64,000 nucleotides of DNA from Carettochelys insculpta. Its lineage: Eukaryota; Chordata; Testudines; Carettochelyidae. Position 1 is the stretch's first letter. Each line of letters starts with the position of its first letter. A program made the position numbers and the translations under genes. Below the pieces are notes generated by a model. It was not told the origin of the DNA. It saw nothing but the letters and a program-made list of their open reading frames with translations, and searched no databases. Positions 52,316 to 63,005 of this stretch are shown here, one piece after another. The stretch spans positions 17,843,001 through 17,907,000 of the forward strand of contig NC_134160.1 in assembly GCF_033958435.1 (NCBI RefSeq), written 5' to 3'.

Positions 52316-54945
52316 CATAAGAACATAAGAACATAAGAATGGCCATACTGGGTCAGACCAAAGGTCCATCCAGCCCAGCATCCCATCTGCCGACGGTGGC
52401 CAATGCCAGGTGCCCCAGAGAAGGAGAACAGAAGACAATGATCAAGTGATTTATCTCCTGCCATCCATCTCCTGCCCTTGTTCTGAAGGCTAGGGCACCA
52501 TACTTTATCCCTGGCTAATAGCCATTTATGGACCTAACCTGCAAAAATGTATCAAGCTCTTTTTTAAACCCTAATAGAGTCCTGGCCTTCACAGCCTCCT
52601 CGGGCAAGGAGTTCCACAGGTTGACTGTGCGCTGTGTGAAGAAAAATTTCCTTTTATTAGTTTTGAACCTACTACCCATCAATTTCATTTGGTGTCCCCT
52701 AGTTCTTGTATTATGGGAAAAGGTAAATAATTTTTCTATATTCACTTTCTCCACACCATTAGTGATTTTATATACCTCTATCATATCGCCCCTCAATCGC
52801 CTCTTTTCCAAACTGAAAAGTCCCAGTCTCTCTAGCCTCTCCCCATATGGGACCCGTTCCAAGCCCCTAATCATCTTAGTCGCCCTTTTCTGAACCTTTT
52901 CTAATGCCAATATATCTTTTTTGAGGTGAGGAGACCACATCTGCACGCAGTACTCAAGATGTGGGCATACCATAGTTTTATATAGGGGAAGTATGATATC
53001 TTTTGTCTTATTATCGATCCCTTTTTTAATAATTCCTAACATCCTATTTGCCTTACTAACTGCCGCTGCACACTGCGTGGGTGTCTTCAGAGAACTATCC
53101 ACTCTAACTCCAAGATCCCTTTCCTGATCTGTCGTAGCTAAATTTGACCCCATCATGTAGTACGTGTAATTTGGGTTATTTTTTCCAACATGCATTACCT
53201 TACACTTACCCACATTAAATTTCATTTGCCATTTTGCTGCCCAATCACTCAGTTTGCTGAGATCTTTTTGTAGTTCTTCACAATCCCTTTTGCTTTTGAC
53301 TGTCCTGAACAACTTGGTGTCATCTGCAAACTTGGCCACCTCACTGCTTACCTCATTTTCTAGATCATTGATGAACAAGTTGAACAGGATCAGTCCCAGG
53401 ACTGACCCCTGGGGAACACCACTAGTTACCCTCCTCCATTGTGAAAATTTACCATTTATTCCCACCCTTTGTTTTCTGTCTTTTAACCAATTCCCGATCC
53501 ATGAAAGGACCTTTCCTCCTATCCCATGACCACCTAATTTACATAAAAGCCTTTGGTGTGGGACCGTGTCAAAGGCTTTCTGGAAATCTAGGTATATTAT
53601 GTCCACTGGGTGCCCCTTGTCCGCATGTTTATTAACCCCTTCAAAGAATTCTAATAGATTAGTTAGACACGACTTCCCTCTGCAGAAACCATGCTGACTT
53701 TTGCCCAACAATTCGTGCTCTTCTACGTGCCTTGCAATTTTATTCTTTACTAGTGTTTCTACTAATTTGCCTGGTACTGATGTTAAACTTATCGGTCTAT
53801 AATTGCCAGGGTCTCCTCTAGAGCCTTTTTTAAATATTGGTGTTATATTGGCCGTCTTCCAGTCATTTGGTACCAAAGTGGATTTAAAGGATAGGTTACA
53901 AACCACTGTTAATAACTCCGCAATTTCACATTTGAGTTCTTTCAGAACCCTTGGGTGAATGCCGTCTGGTCCTGGAGACTTGTTACTATTCAGCTTATCA
54001 ATTAACTCCAAAACCTCCTCTAATGTCACTTCAATCTGAGTGAGTTCCTCAGATTTGTCACCTAAAAAGGCTGGCTCAGATTTAGGAACCTCTGTAACAT
54101 CCTCAGCCGTGAAGACTGAAGCAAAGAAATCATTTAATCGCTCCGCAATGGCACTGTCTTCCTTGATCGCTCCTTTTATATCTTTATCGTCCAAGGGCCC
54201 CACTGCTTTTTTAGCGGGCTTCCTGCTTCTAATGTATTTAAAAAACATTTTACTATCGTTTTTTGAATTTTTGGCTAGCTGTTCCTCAAAATCTTTTTTG
54301 GCTTTTCTTACTACATTATGACACTTAATTTGGGAGTGTTTATGTTCCTTTCTATTTTCCTCACTAGGATTTGACTTCCACTTTTTAAAAGCTGCCCTTT
54401 TCTCTCTCACTGCCTTTTTAACATGGCTATTTAGCCATGGTGGTTCTTTGTTAGGTCTCTTACTGTGTTTTTTTATTTGGGGTATACATTTAAGTTGGGC
54501 CTCTAGTATGGTGTCTTTAAACAGTTTCCATGCAGCTTCCAGGGATTTTAGTTTAATTACTCTACCTTTTAGTTTCTGTTTAACTAGCTTCCTCATTTTA
54601 GTGTAATTCCCCTTTTTGAAATTAAATGCCAGAGTGTTTGACCGCTGCGGTGTTCTTCCCAACACAGGAATATTAAAAGTTATTATATTGTGGTCACTAT
54701 TTCCAAGCGGTCCAGTAACAGTTACCTCTTGGACCAGATCCTGCGTTCCAGTCAAGACTAGATCGAGAATCGACTCTCCCCTTGTGGGTTCCTGTACTAG
54801 CTGCTCCAAGAAGCAGTCATTTAAGGCCTCAAGAAATTTAATCTCTGAATCCCGTCCTGAGGTGACATGCACCCAATCAATATGGGGATAATTGAAATCT
54901 CCTATTATTACTGTGTTTTATTTTGATAGCCTCTCTAATCTCCAG
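52316..54945 (-). mobile_element. CR1 LINE, 5'-truncated but with intact reverse transcriptase
   Basis: An uninterrupted frame of 785 codons (52515-54872, minus strand) covers the end of the endonuclease ([10 protein letters not shown] just upstream, then GNSDHN with the catalytic SDH motif), the linker, a complete RT domain ([41 protein letters not shown] with the FADD catalytic box) and the C-terminal domain ending 'QVRSINGY'. The first codon of that frame is GTG, so it is not a natural start; the 5' part of ORF2 and ORF1 are lost by truncation near 54945. The 3' UTR ends with tandem 8-bp repeats ('ataagaacataagaacataa' on the plus strand), as CR1 elements do. Lack of any stop or frameshift over 2.3 kb marks a recent insertion. 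Confidence 0.96.
52515..54872 (-). pseudogene. CR1 ORF2 remnant: endonuclease C-terminus and full reverse transcriptase
   Basis: This is the protein-coding part of the element above. It would catalyse target-primed reverse transcription, but it cannot start the process because most of the apurinic-type endonuclease is missing. RT motifs are intact by eye (PDG, PQGS, FADD). It has no ATG at its beginning, so expression would need read-through from host transcription. It is a useful reference for reading the other, shorter CR1 copies in this window. Confidence 0.93.
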
Positions 54946-56584
54946 CGGGGAGCGGGGAGGGAGGGCAGCAGTGAGCAGCAGTGGGAGCGTGTCGGGCCCA
55001 GCCAGCCCTTCCACCTCTCTGTGCTTCCGTCCGCCCTGGGCCTGGGCACTGCAACCTGCCGCAGGGCAGCGGGTGGCTGAAGTCACTCCTGGGGCAATGG
55101 GGCTGCTGAGTCCCAGCCCAACCCCAGAAGCTCCTCTGCAGGCCTGGCCTGAGCATCTTCCTGGCATGGCACCCTCCCCGCAGCTCTGACGGGCACTCGC
55201 TGCTCCCCCAGCCCAGGCAAGAGAGGCCGCCAGGAGCCAGGCTGGACACGCCCTAGCGCAGAGAGAGGCCAGCCCTGGCCCAGGCTGCCCCATTGGCGAG
55301 GGGCAGCCGGACAGCTGGGACGCGGCACTTGCCCTCTGGGAGCTGGGCCAGGAACCTCTCCCGGCTCAGTCCCACAGGGGCTCACCAGCGGCTAGCCAGG
55401 CACGGCTCTGGCTGGCTGCTACAGAGTGGGAAGGCGGTTGCTGGCCAGCCCTTGCGGCATCCTATGGCAGGTTGGTAGCACCCCCCGCCCCCTCCCGCCG
55501 GCTCTCTCGCCCACTCTACACGGCTGGGTGCACTGGCATCGCGTCATGCTGGGGTCCCAGAGGACGCCTCTCCTGGCAGGACAGGGCTTGGCCCAGCAGC
55601 CGTGTGGATGCCCCTGGGAGGCTGGCCGGCGGGGTGAGGGCACTCAGCACAGACAAACCCTGCACAGCCCCTCCCCAGCAGGGGTCATGTCGGCCACACC
55701 TGTCACTGCAGCTCACGTGGGCCAGCTCCCCTCCCGGCCACGAGCCACTTCCCAAGCCGGCAGCCCCCGGCACCCGCCACGCTGCAGGAGGCTCTGTGCC
55801 CAGCGCTCTCCAGGCAGCAGGTGTGACAGGACCTGGAGCGCCGCCCTGGCCAGGCCCATGCAGCGGCATGCAGGGCAGGGCTGGGGAGACCTGCCAATGG
55901 GTGCCCCATGCTGCAGGGCTGTCCCGGGGTGAGCGCCGGCGCAGCAGGCGGGCAGGGAGCAGGCTGAGCGAGCCGGTGTGGGAGACTGGCACTTCCCCTG
56001 GGGACCAGAGCAGGCTGTGCCCAGGGAGAGGGCAGCTCTGGAGGAACCTGCCCCAGTGCGGGCAGCGGTGGCCCTGGCTCACATGCGTGTGCGACAGGGT
56101 GGGGGGATGGCCAGAGACCCTCCGCCAGGCCGCTCCCAGCGGGGCCCAGCAGCGGGTTGCTAAGCAGCTCACACGCGGGTGGGTTTCTGTTGCACTGGCA
56201 GTGGCTTTAGTGTGCTCAATGACCCTTTCAAAGGCACCGGACGGGCTGGGCCAGCCAGGCCGCCCCACGTCTCCGTCTCCAGGCCCTGCAGCTGCAGCTG
56301 CAGCCATGCGCCCGGGGTGCTGCAGCCATGGCCTTCGCCTGCTGGCCGCCCAGCACAGGGCGTCTACGCGAGCCAGCCCAGCCCCACTTTGCAGCCGACG
56401 GTTCCTTTCCCTCCAGCCAGGGCTAGAGTCGGCCGCTCGGGCTGCATGCCCAGGTCCGGCTCTCTCGGCAGGTGCCGGCTCTTGGCAGCTGCAGGCGGGA
56501 GCCAGGCAGGGGACGTCTGCAGGCAGTGCCAGAGAGAGCAGTCAGGGTCCCGTAACGCCCGGGGCTCATTACACCCTCCTGGCC
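54946..56584. other. Intron DNA, GC-rich, no gene seen
   Basis: Long overlapping frames caused by composition. Nothing recognised. Confidence 0.45.
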
Positions 56585-57520
56585 TGGCGGTTGTGTGTTG
56601 ATATGGGTGTGTGTGTGTGCATGTTCGCAGAGGGTGCTGTGTGCTGCAGTGAGGTGTGTGTGTCAGGGCTGCAGTGTGCTGCGGGGGGGGGGTGTGTGAG
56701 GACTGTGGAGTGCTGCAGGTATGTGTGTGTGGCAGGGCCTGTGTTGTGCTGCAGGGGTGTGAGTGTGAGGACTGTGTTGTGCTGCAGGCATGTGTGCGTC
56801 AAGGCTGCCGCGTGCTGCAGGTGTGTGTGTGTCAGGGCTGTGGTGTGCTGCAGGTGTGCGTACATGTCAGGGCTGTGGCATGCTGCAAGTGTGTGTGTGT
56901 GTCAGGGCCTGTGTTGTGCTGCAGGTGTGTGTGTGTGTCAGGGCTGCCGTGTGCTGCAGGTGTGTGCGCGTCAGGGCTGCAGCGTGCTGCAGGTGTGTGT
57001 GTGTGTCAGGGCCTGTGTTGTGCTGCAGGTGTGTATGCATGCCAGGGCTGAGGCGTGCTGCAGGTGTGTGTGTGTGTCAGGGCCCGTGGTGTGCTGCAGG
57101 TGTGTGTGCGTGTCAGGGCCTGTGTTGTGCTGCAGGTGTGTATGCGTGTCAGGGCTGCGGCGTGCTGCAGGTGTGTGTGTGTGTCAGGGCCCGTGGTGTG
57201 CTGCAGGTGTGTGTGCGTGTCAGGGCTGCAGCGTGCTGCAGGTGTGGGTGTGTGTCAGGGCCCATGGTGTGCTGCAGGTGTGTGTGTATGTCAGGGCCCA
57301 TGGTGTGCTGCAGGTGTGTGTGCGTGTCAGGGCTGTGGCGTGCTGCAGGTGTGTGTGCATGTCAGAGATGTGTTGTGCTGCAGGTGTGTGTGTGTGTCAG
57401 GGCCTGTGTTGTGCTGCAGGTGTGTGTGCATCAGGGCCCGTGTTGTGCAGTGGATGTGTCTGGGGGTGTGCATGCTATGGGAGGTGCAGAGCTGGCTGTG
57501 GTGTGTGTAACAGTGTAATC
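56585..57520 (+). repeat. GT-rich minisatellite, ~35-41-bp unit, about 24 copies
   Basis: Units contain 'gtgctgcaggtgtgtgtgtg' and 'tcagggctg' or 'tcagggcctgtgtt', with variable (GT)n length between. Later units are more regular than early ones. A 713-codon frame across it encodes only repeated Cys/Val residues and is not a gene. Confidence 0.95.
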
Positions 57521-58340
57521 CCTGGGCTTCAGCCTTGGCAGCTGTCTCCTGGCCCTGCCCTGCCCTGCCCAGCCCGTCTGTCCCTCCCCACCGCTCTCCG
57601 AAGGGCTCATTAGAGCAAACGCACAACTGAGATAATGAACCCAGGGCCGCCTCCTGGGGCAGCCAGTGGGGTGGGGCGGGGCGGGGCGGGGCTCTCGGGG
57701 CTGTCTCAGCCTGCAGGCCTCGGGAGAGGCAGCTGTTGGGAAGGTGGCAGGTGGCAGCCCAGCTCTGTTACACTCTGTCTAAAGATGCCCCCTCACAGCC
57801 CCTGCCTCCTCTGGGTGCCCCCTCTGTTCCCCCCCGCCCTATGAGAGCCCCCAGAGCCCCCCCCGCAGCGCAAAACTCCCCCCAGGGCTCTGCCCTCCTG
57901 TAACCAGCCTGCGCAGCTGCTCCCAGGAGGCTCTGGAAGGGCAGGGCGCAGGTTGGGTGTGCGGGGAAGATGGGCGCGTGCCAGTAGGTGCCGCAGACCG
58001 GGGTGCCCGTGAAAGGGTGGGACGTGTGTAACACCACTAGGTGTGGGCGAGCCAAGGACAGCGTGAAGCTGGCTCTGGCTCTGGCTGTCCCCCGCAGGAG
58101 AAGCGGCCAAGGCCTTGCTGAGGCAGTGCCTGTCCCCGGCTGCCCTCTGCTCAGAGGTGACCACTATGGCCTGGCCTGTGCAGCAGCTGGTCCAGCCTGG
58201 CCTGTGTGCCCCAGGGGCTCAGGCTGCCCTGTCCCAGTGCGGCACGGAGGGAGCCTCAGCTGGAGGCTGAGCGCCGGGAGCCTGAGGGGAAGCGCTGCTT
58301 AGCAGCTGTGGCTGCAGGCGAGTGACTGGCGGCTGATTAG
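57521..58340. other. Intron DNA with small AT-rich patch
   Basis: A (GGGGC)n run lies at 57668-57692. An AT-richer patch at 57606-57642 ('gctcattagagcaaacgcac', 'gagataatgaac') could be a conserved site cluster. No gene. Confidence 0.4.
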
Positions 58341-58390
58341 GTGTAGCGCACAGCTCCTCCCGGCTATTTTTAACTCTGCTGGTGGCAGGG
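58341..58390 (+). promoter_or_regulatory. Candidate MEF2 site in short conserved-looking patch
   Basis: CTATTTTTAA at 58364-58373 fits the MEF2 consensus YTAWWWWTAR exactly, within 'cccggctatttttaactctg'. Single sites of this length occur by chance, so function is speculative. Confidence 0.3.
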
Positions 58391-60124
58391 GGCTCCCAGC
58401 TGCCACCCCGCCGTGACGGCTCTCAAGTGCTGCCGCATGTAACAGCTGCGGAGCCAGGCACACGCAGCCCTAGGCCGTGGACAGACGGGGTCTCTCCACG
58501 TGCTGCAGGAGGGTGGCAGTGCCCAGCCGGTGGTTAGCAGGCCCTTGACAGCCCAGCCGTCTCGGGGAGGCCTGCTGCCCTTTGTCAGAAGCTAGTGGGT
58601 GGGGAGCATGTTCAGGGCTGGGGGATTCGGGGCGAGGGGAGAGTCCTTGGAGTTCTGCAACGGGATCAGCTTGCAGCTGGCTCTGGGGAGGTGCTCAGGC
58701 GTTTGGCTCCAGGGAGAACTCACTGCAAGACCAGCCGTGGAGCCTGGAGGTGTAAGCCATGTTTCTGGGGGGCACTGGGCAATGGGGCTGCTGTTGTGAC
58801 TTCTGCTAAGGTTCAGCTGAGCCTCCCCGCTACATGCCTGCCACACCCACCTATGCTCCCATGGACTGGTCCATCCAACCCACCGAGCTGGGGTGATGGG
58901 TAGGGGGCCATGGCCATGCTGTGAGCCTACCTGCCTGCCAGCATTTCTGGGATCTCTGCAGAGGCACCACAGAGACAGCTGGCCTGCAGGAAAGCGGCTG
59001 GGCCCAGAGCAGCCCCTGGAAGGCCAGAGCTCCGTGGAAAGCCTGCCAGGAGCAGGCTCCAGGGTGAAATCCCAGGGTGGAAAGCACAGCTGCCTCAGGT
59101 GCTGCCAGCACTCACCCAGCCCAGTGTCACCCTGCAGCCCCTGGCCTGCTGTGTGCGCCTGTGGCTGGGCTGTCCCGTCCCAGGAAGCCGGAGCCCCTGC
59201 TCTGGGGGAGGCAGCAGGCCCCCACGCGCTGCCTTCTCTGCTCCCTGCGGCTGGGGCTGTCCAGAGGCTCAGCAGGCACAGCAGCAAGCCTTTGCATTTT
59301 AATTGGAAAACATGCTCGCTAAGTGGTCCCCCCAGATCCCCAGGCAGCCGGCCCCTGGGCACGCTGGGAACTCCCAGCCCCGTGCTCACCCTGATGAAGC
59401 TAACCAACTGGAGCTCGGTGCGATGGAGGTGAAGGGCAGAGAGGAGCCCCAGGGCACCGCCCAAGCTGGGTGCACTCCCATCCAGAGTCCCTGTGCGACG
59501 GGCGGGGTATGCGAGGCTCAGAGAGCGGCAGGGCCAGCAGCGCATCTGGGAGCCTGCACCAGCTGCCTCATGCTTCAGCACTCTGCAAAGCAGCTCTGAA
59601 ACGTGTCTGTCTGTCTGTGAGCCGTACTCTTGCCCAAGTGGGAATGGCTCCGCTGCTGGGTTTAGCCTGAGCACAAGCCCTCTCAGTGCGACTCAGATGA
59701 CCTGGGCCCTGAGATCTGCTGCTCTGGGTCTTTCTTGGCAGTGCAGACGTAGCCAGAGTGTGGGAGAGAACCCAGGTGTCTGGACCCCAAGCTCTGCTCA
59801 GTTCCCTGACCCTCCTGCTGCCAGCTAGACACTCCGGAGCTAAGCGTACGAGGGGGGGGCGCAAGAGCCCAGAACAGCTCACCCAGGTTCACTGCATCCA
59901 CCCTGTGTTGTGGGCAGCAGCCCAGCTCCACCTGTAAATGCCCGCGGGGCCAGGAGAGCTCCATCACCCGTCTGCTGCCCAGCCAGCACCCTATGCAGCG
60001 TCTGAGCTGGGAGGGCAGGAGGGGGCCCCTGCGGATGGTACTTTGCCCCCACATGACCAAGGCTGAGTCCAGCCAGGCCCCACTGGCTCGGTGCCTTGGA
60101 AAGAGCCCTCCCCGCTCCCTGCTG
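58391..60124. other. Intron DNA, no gene seen
   Basis: GC-rich. An AT patch at 59292-59315 ('tttgcattttaattggaaaa') and a SINE-like stretch at about 59765-59800 ('gagaacccaggtgtctggac', the minus-strand B-box region of the tRNA SINE) are the only hints. Confidence 0.4.
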
Positions 60125-60265
60125 CCCCAGGAACACGCTAATTACACCCAGAGCTGGAAATACACCCAAATAGCTGCAGCAAATCACCCTGAGCTGCCAT
60201 GTAATTTTTGCAAGAAATTACAGTACTTTTCCCCCGGGGCAATTTCCTCCACACCAAGTTCTCGC
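60125..60265. promoter_or_regulatory. AT-rich island, candidate conserved non-coding element
   Basis: 'acacgctaattacacccaga', 'ccatgtaatttttgcaagaa' and 'attacagtacttttccc' form a low-GC block between GC-rich flanks, without repeat or frame. It contains a TAATTA homeodomain core at 60139-60144. Confidence 0.4.
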
Positions 60266-60699
60266 CGCTGCCAAACACTTAAAGCGGCAGCGCTCCCTTT
60301 TCTGCAGGCGCTCCACCAACACCCCATGGGTGCCTGCCCTGGGCCCAGGCTCCGCAGCTGCAGGCCCACGGGCTGGGGCAGAGTGCAGGTGAGGTAGATG
60401 GGGGACGGGGCAGGGGGGCCCCCACCCCAAAGCTGGTGCTTGCCGTTGAAGGGAAGACCAGCCAAGCAGCTTCAGGGCGCAGGGATGGGGCAGCAGGACT
60501 CCAAAGCCCAGGAGAGGAAAGGCCCGGGGTTGCCCACCGCCCCAAGCAATGCCAACGGCAGCAGCAGTCTGAGCGGGGCATGCAGCCTCGCCAGGGATGG
60601 GACGGCAGCCCCCTTGCTCAGGACATTCCCCATGAGGCTGGACAGAGCCCCGGCCCAAAGGGCTACCTCTGCCAGAGAGACTGTGCCTACCCTCCCTTC

Positions 60700-60800
60700 T
60701 AAGACTCTGCCTCAGCCAATGGCAGGGCTCGGGGCGGTGTTAACGTCAGTTCTGATTGGACAGCGGCACGGACGATTGGTTCTTGATGGGTGCAGTGCAT
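60700..60800. promoter_or_regulatory. CCAAT-box cluster, promoter-like
   Basis: Within 65 bp there are three NF-Y sites, CCAAT at 60716-60720 and ATTGG at 60755-60759 and 60775-60779 (20 bp apart, about two helical turns). There is also a GC-box-like GGGGCGG (60731-60737) and a CRE-type ACGTCA (60743-60748). This mix is typical of TATA-less promoters. No downstream gene was identified on either strand. Confidence 0.45.
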
Positions 60801-60869
60801 GGAGAGGAAATGCTGAGGAGTGTCCTTGAACCCAGGAAGTTCCCTTAACCTGGGTCTCCCTTGGGTGGG

Positions 60870-61625
60870 CCCAGACCCAGCCAGAACCCTAGCGCTGACC
60901 TGGGCCCCACCCTGTGACCCTCACGCTGACCTGGGCCCCACCCCAGTGACTGTCGTGCTGATCTGGACCCCACCCCCTGACTCTCGTGCTGATCTGGACC
61001 CCACCCCTGCGACCCTCACGCTGACCTGTGCCCCACCCCGACTCTCGCGCTGATCTGGACCCCACCCCCTGACTCTCGTGCTGATCTGGACCCCCACCCC
61101 TGCGACCCTCACGCTGACCTGTGCCCCACCCCCTGACTCTCGCGCTGATCTGGACCCCACCCCTGTGACTCTCGCGCTGATCTGGACCCCACCCCCGTGA
61201 CCCTCACGCTGACCTGTGCCCCACCCCCTGACTCTCGCGCTGATCTGGACCCCCACCCCCTGTGACTCTCGCGCTGATCTGGACCCCACCCCCGTGACCC
61301 TCACGCTGACCTGTGCCCCACCCCCTGACTCTCGCGCTGATCTGGACCCCACCCCTGTGACTCTCGCGCTGATCTGGACCCCCACCCCCTGACTCTCGCG
61401 CTGATCTGGACCCCACCCCTGTGACTCTCGCGCTGATCTGGACCCCCACCCCCTGACTCTCGCGCTGATCTGGACCCCACCCCTGTGACTCTCACGCTGA
61501 TCTGGACCCCACCCCCTGACTCTCGCGCTGATCTGGACCCCCACCCCCTGACTCTCGCGCTGATCTGGACCCCACCCCCACGACCCTCGTGCTGACCTGG
61601 GCCCCCACCCCCACGACTGAAAACG
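60870..61625 (+). repeat. 31-34-bp minisatellite, about 24 copies
   Basis: Unit 'ctgactctcgcgctgatctg' plus 'gaccccacccc', alternating with 'tgtgactctcgcgctgatct' and 'gaccctcacgctgacctgtg' variants. Higher-order alternation of these three types is visible from 61000 to 61500. Confidence 0.95.
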
Positions 61626-61666
61626 ACTGAGCTGCCCTCAGATGCGGCTGCTGCTCTGAGCCGTCT

Positions 61667-61708
61667 GGAGCAGGAGCAAGAGCAGGAGCAGGAGCAGGAG
61701 CAGGAAGG
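61667..61708 (+). repeat. GAGCAG hexanucleotide microsatellite
   Basis: About seven GAGCAG/GAGCAA units in 'ggagcaggagcaagagcagg' and its continuation. Confidence 0.9.
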
Positions 61709-62734
61709 GCTCTGCAGGCCAGAGGTCCCCTCCCCGTCGGGCTGTGGTGGAACTTCCGGCCTGGAGTCGGTGGGATGCTGAGCAGAGCCAGCTCTCCTCC
61801 GGGCCGTGAGCTGCGTTTGGACGGGACAGCTTCCCAGCACCTGCCGCACATGGGGCGCAGGCCATGCTGGGCGTCTCAAATCCCCTCTGCATGCGCTGGA
61901 GCCCTTGTCCTCACAGTGTCTGAGGGGAGCCCGGCACCACAGAGCTGCCAGTCCCCTCCACGGGCTCTCTGCTCAGCCCCGTACCCGCCTCGCCCCGTGC
62001 AGGCTGGCAGCACCACCGCAGCCAGGCTGTGCCATCCCGGGCCCCGAGCGGTGCCCCCCTGGTGACAGGAGCCAAACCTTGCTTGGCACTTGCCAATGAC
62101 CCTTAAAAGCCTGGCTGAGGGGCTGCGAGCAGCCAGTCCGGCTCCCTCCTCTGCCTCCTCCCTGCATCACCCCCTCCATGGAGCTCAGACAGGCTCTGGA
62201 GGCCAGGGCTGGTCTCCCCACAGCCAGGTGGACTCCAGCCAGTGCTACCCGCTGCCCAGAACACAGCTGCAGGCTGCTGACCACCAGGGAGCTGCCCTGA
62301 AAGCCGCCAGCGCCGTGTTTGGCCGCATCAGTCCCCAGGCAGTCAACCGGCTGCTTTGGCTGCTGTAAAGCAAGAGGCCGGCACACAGAAAGCTGGCTCA
62401 GCCCAGGCCTGCCCCACATGGCGACAGGACAATATCTCCACCGGCTGGGGCTTCATCGCAGAGCAACGTGTCCCACCTGCTGCTATAAACGCAACCACGG
62501 GCACTCAGCACCCTGCAATCCATGCTCCTCTGCCCTCCTGCCTCCTCCTGCTGGCGCAACAGCTGCTCCCTAAGCCTCCGGACACCAGTTATCTCAAGTG
62601 CACCTTCGCACAGCACAGCATCGGCCGGGCAAGCACCTTGCCGCAGCACCCAAGGGTGTGGGATTCTGGCTGCCCAGCGGGAGATCATTCAGAAACAGAG
62701 ACCCCAGCTGGGGAGACAAACTGACACTGAAGGA
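61709..62734. other. Intron DNA, no gene seen
   Basis: Nothing recognised. Confidence 0.45.
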
Positions 62735-63005
62735 ACTGCCAACGCAATTTTTGGCCAAAACCAGAGAACGCAATATGCTGTCAAAAATTTTCATTTTGAT
62801 CGATTTTTTTCAGTTTTTCACCAAGAAACGGACACAGATTTTTTTTTTGTAAAAATGTCCAACTTTCAGAAAAAAATGGGGTTTTCCAGACCAAAAAAAG
62901 CGTTTGGATTTTGAAATAATGATCTGCCCCGGTTTGATCTTTAAAAAAGCCAAAGCTTTTCACATGTTTTAAAAACACCTGGGATCTTCCAACCTGCTCC
63001 AGCTC
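62735..63005. repeat. A/T-homopolymer-rich block, probable unclassified repeat
   Basis: Repeated words such as 'tcaaaaattttcattttgat', 'cagtttttcaccaagaaacg' and 'tttttttttgtaaaaatgtc' with TTTTC/GAAAA alternation. It is unlike anything else in this GC-rich window and resembles low-complexity internal parts of reptilian interspersed repeats. The class is unknown. Confidence 0.4.

Noticed and set aside
55472..57613. 713-codon plus-strand frame rich in Cys and Val
   Set aside because: More than half is the GT-rich minisatellite (VCCRCVCV-type repeats); the rest is unrecognisable GC-rich translation.
58592..59674. 360-codon minus-strand frame
   Set aside because: No domain or conserved motif; composition typical of GC-rich non-coding DNA.
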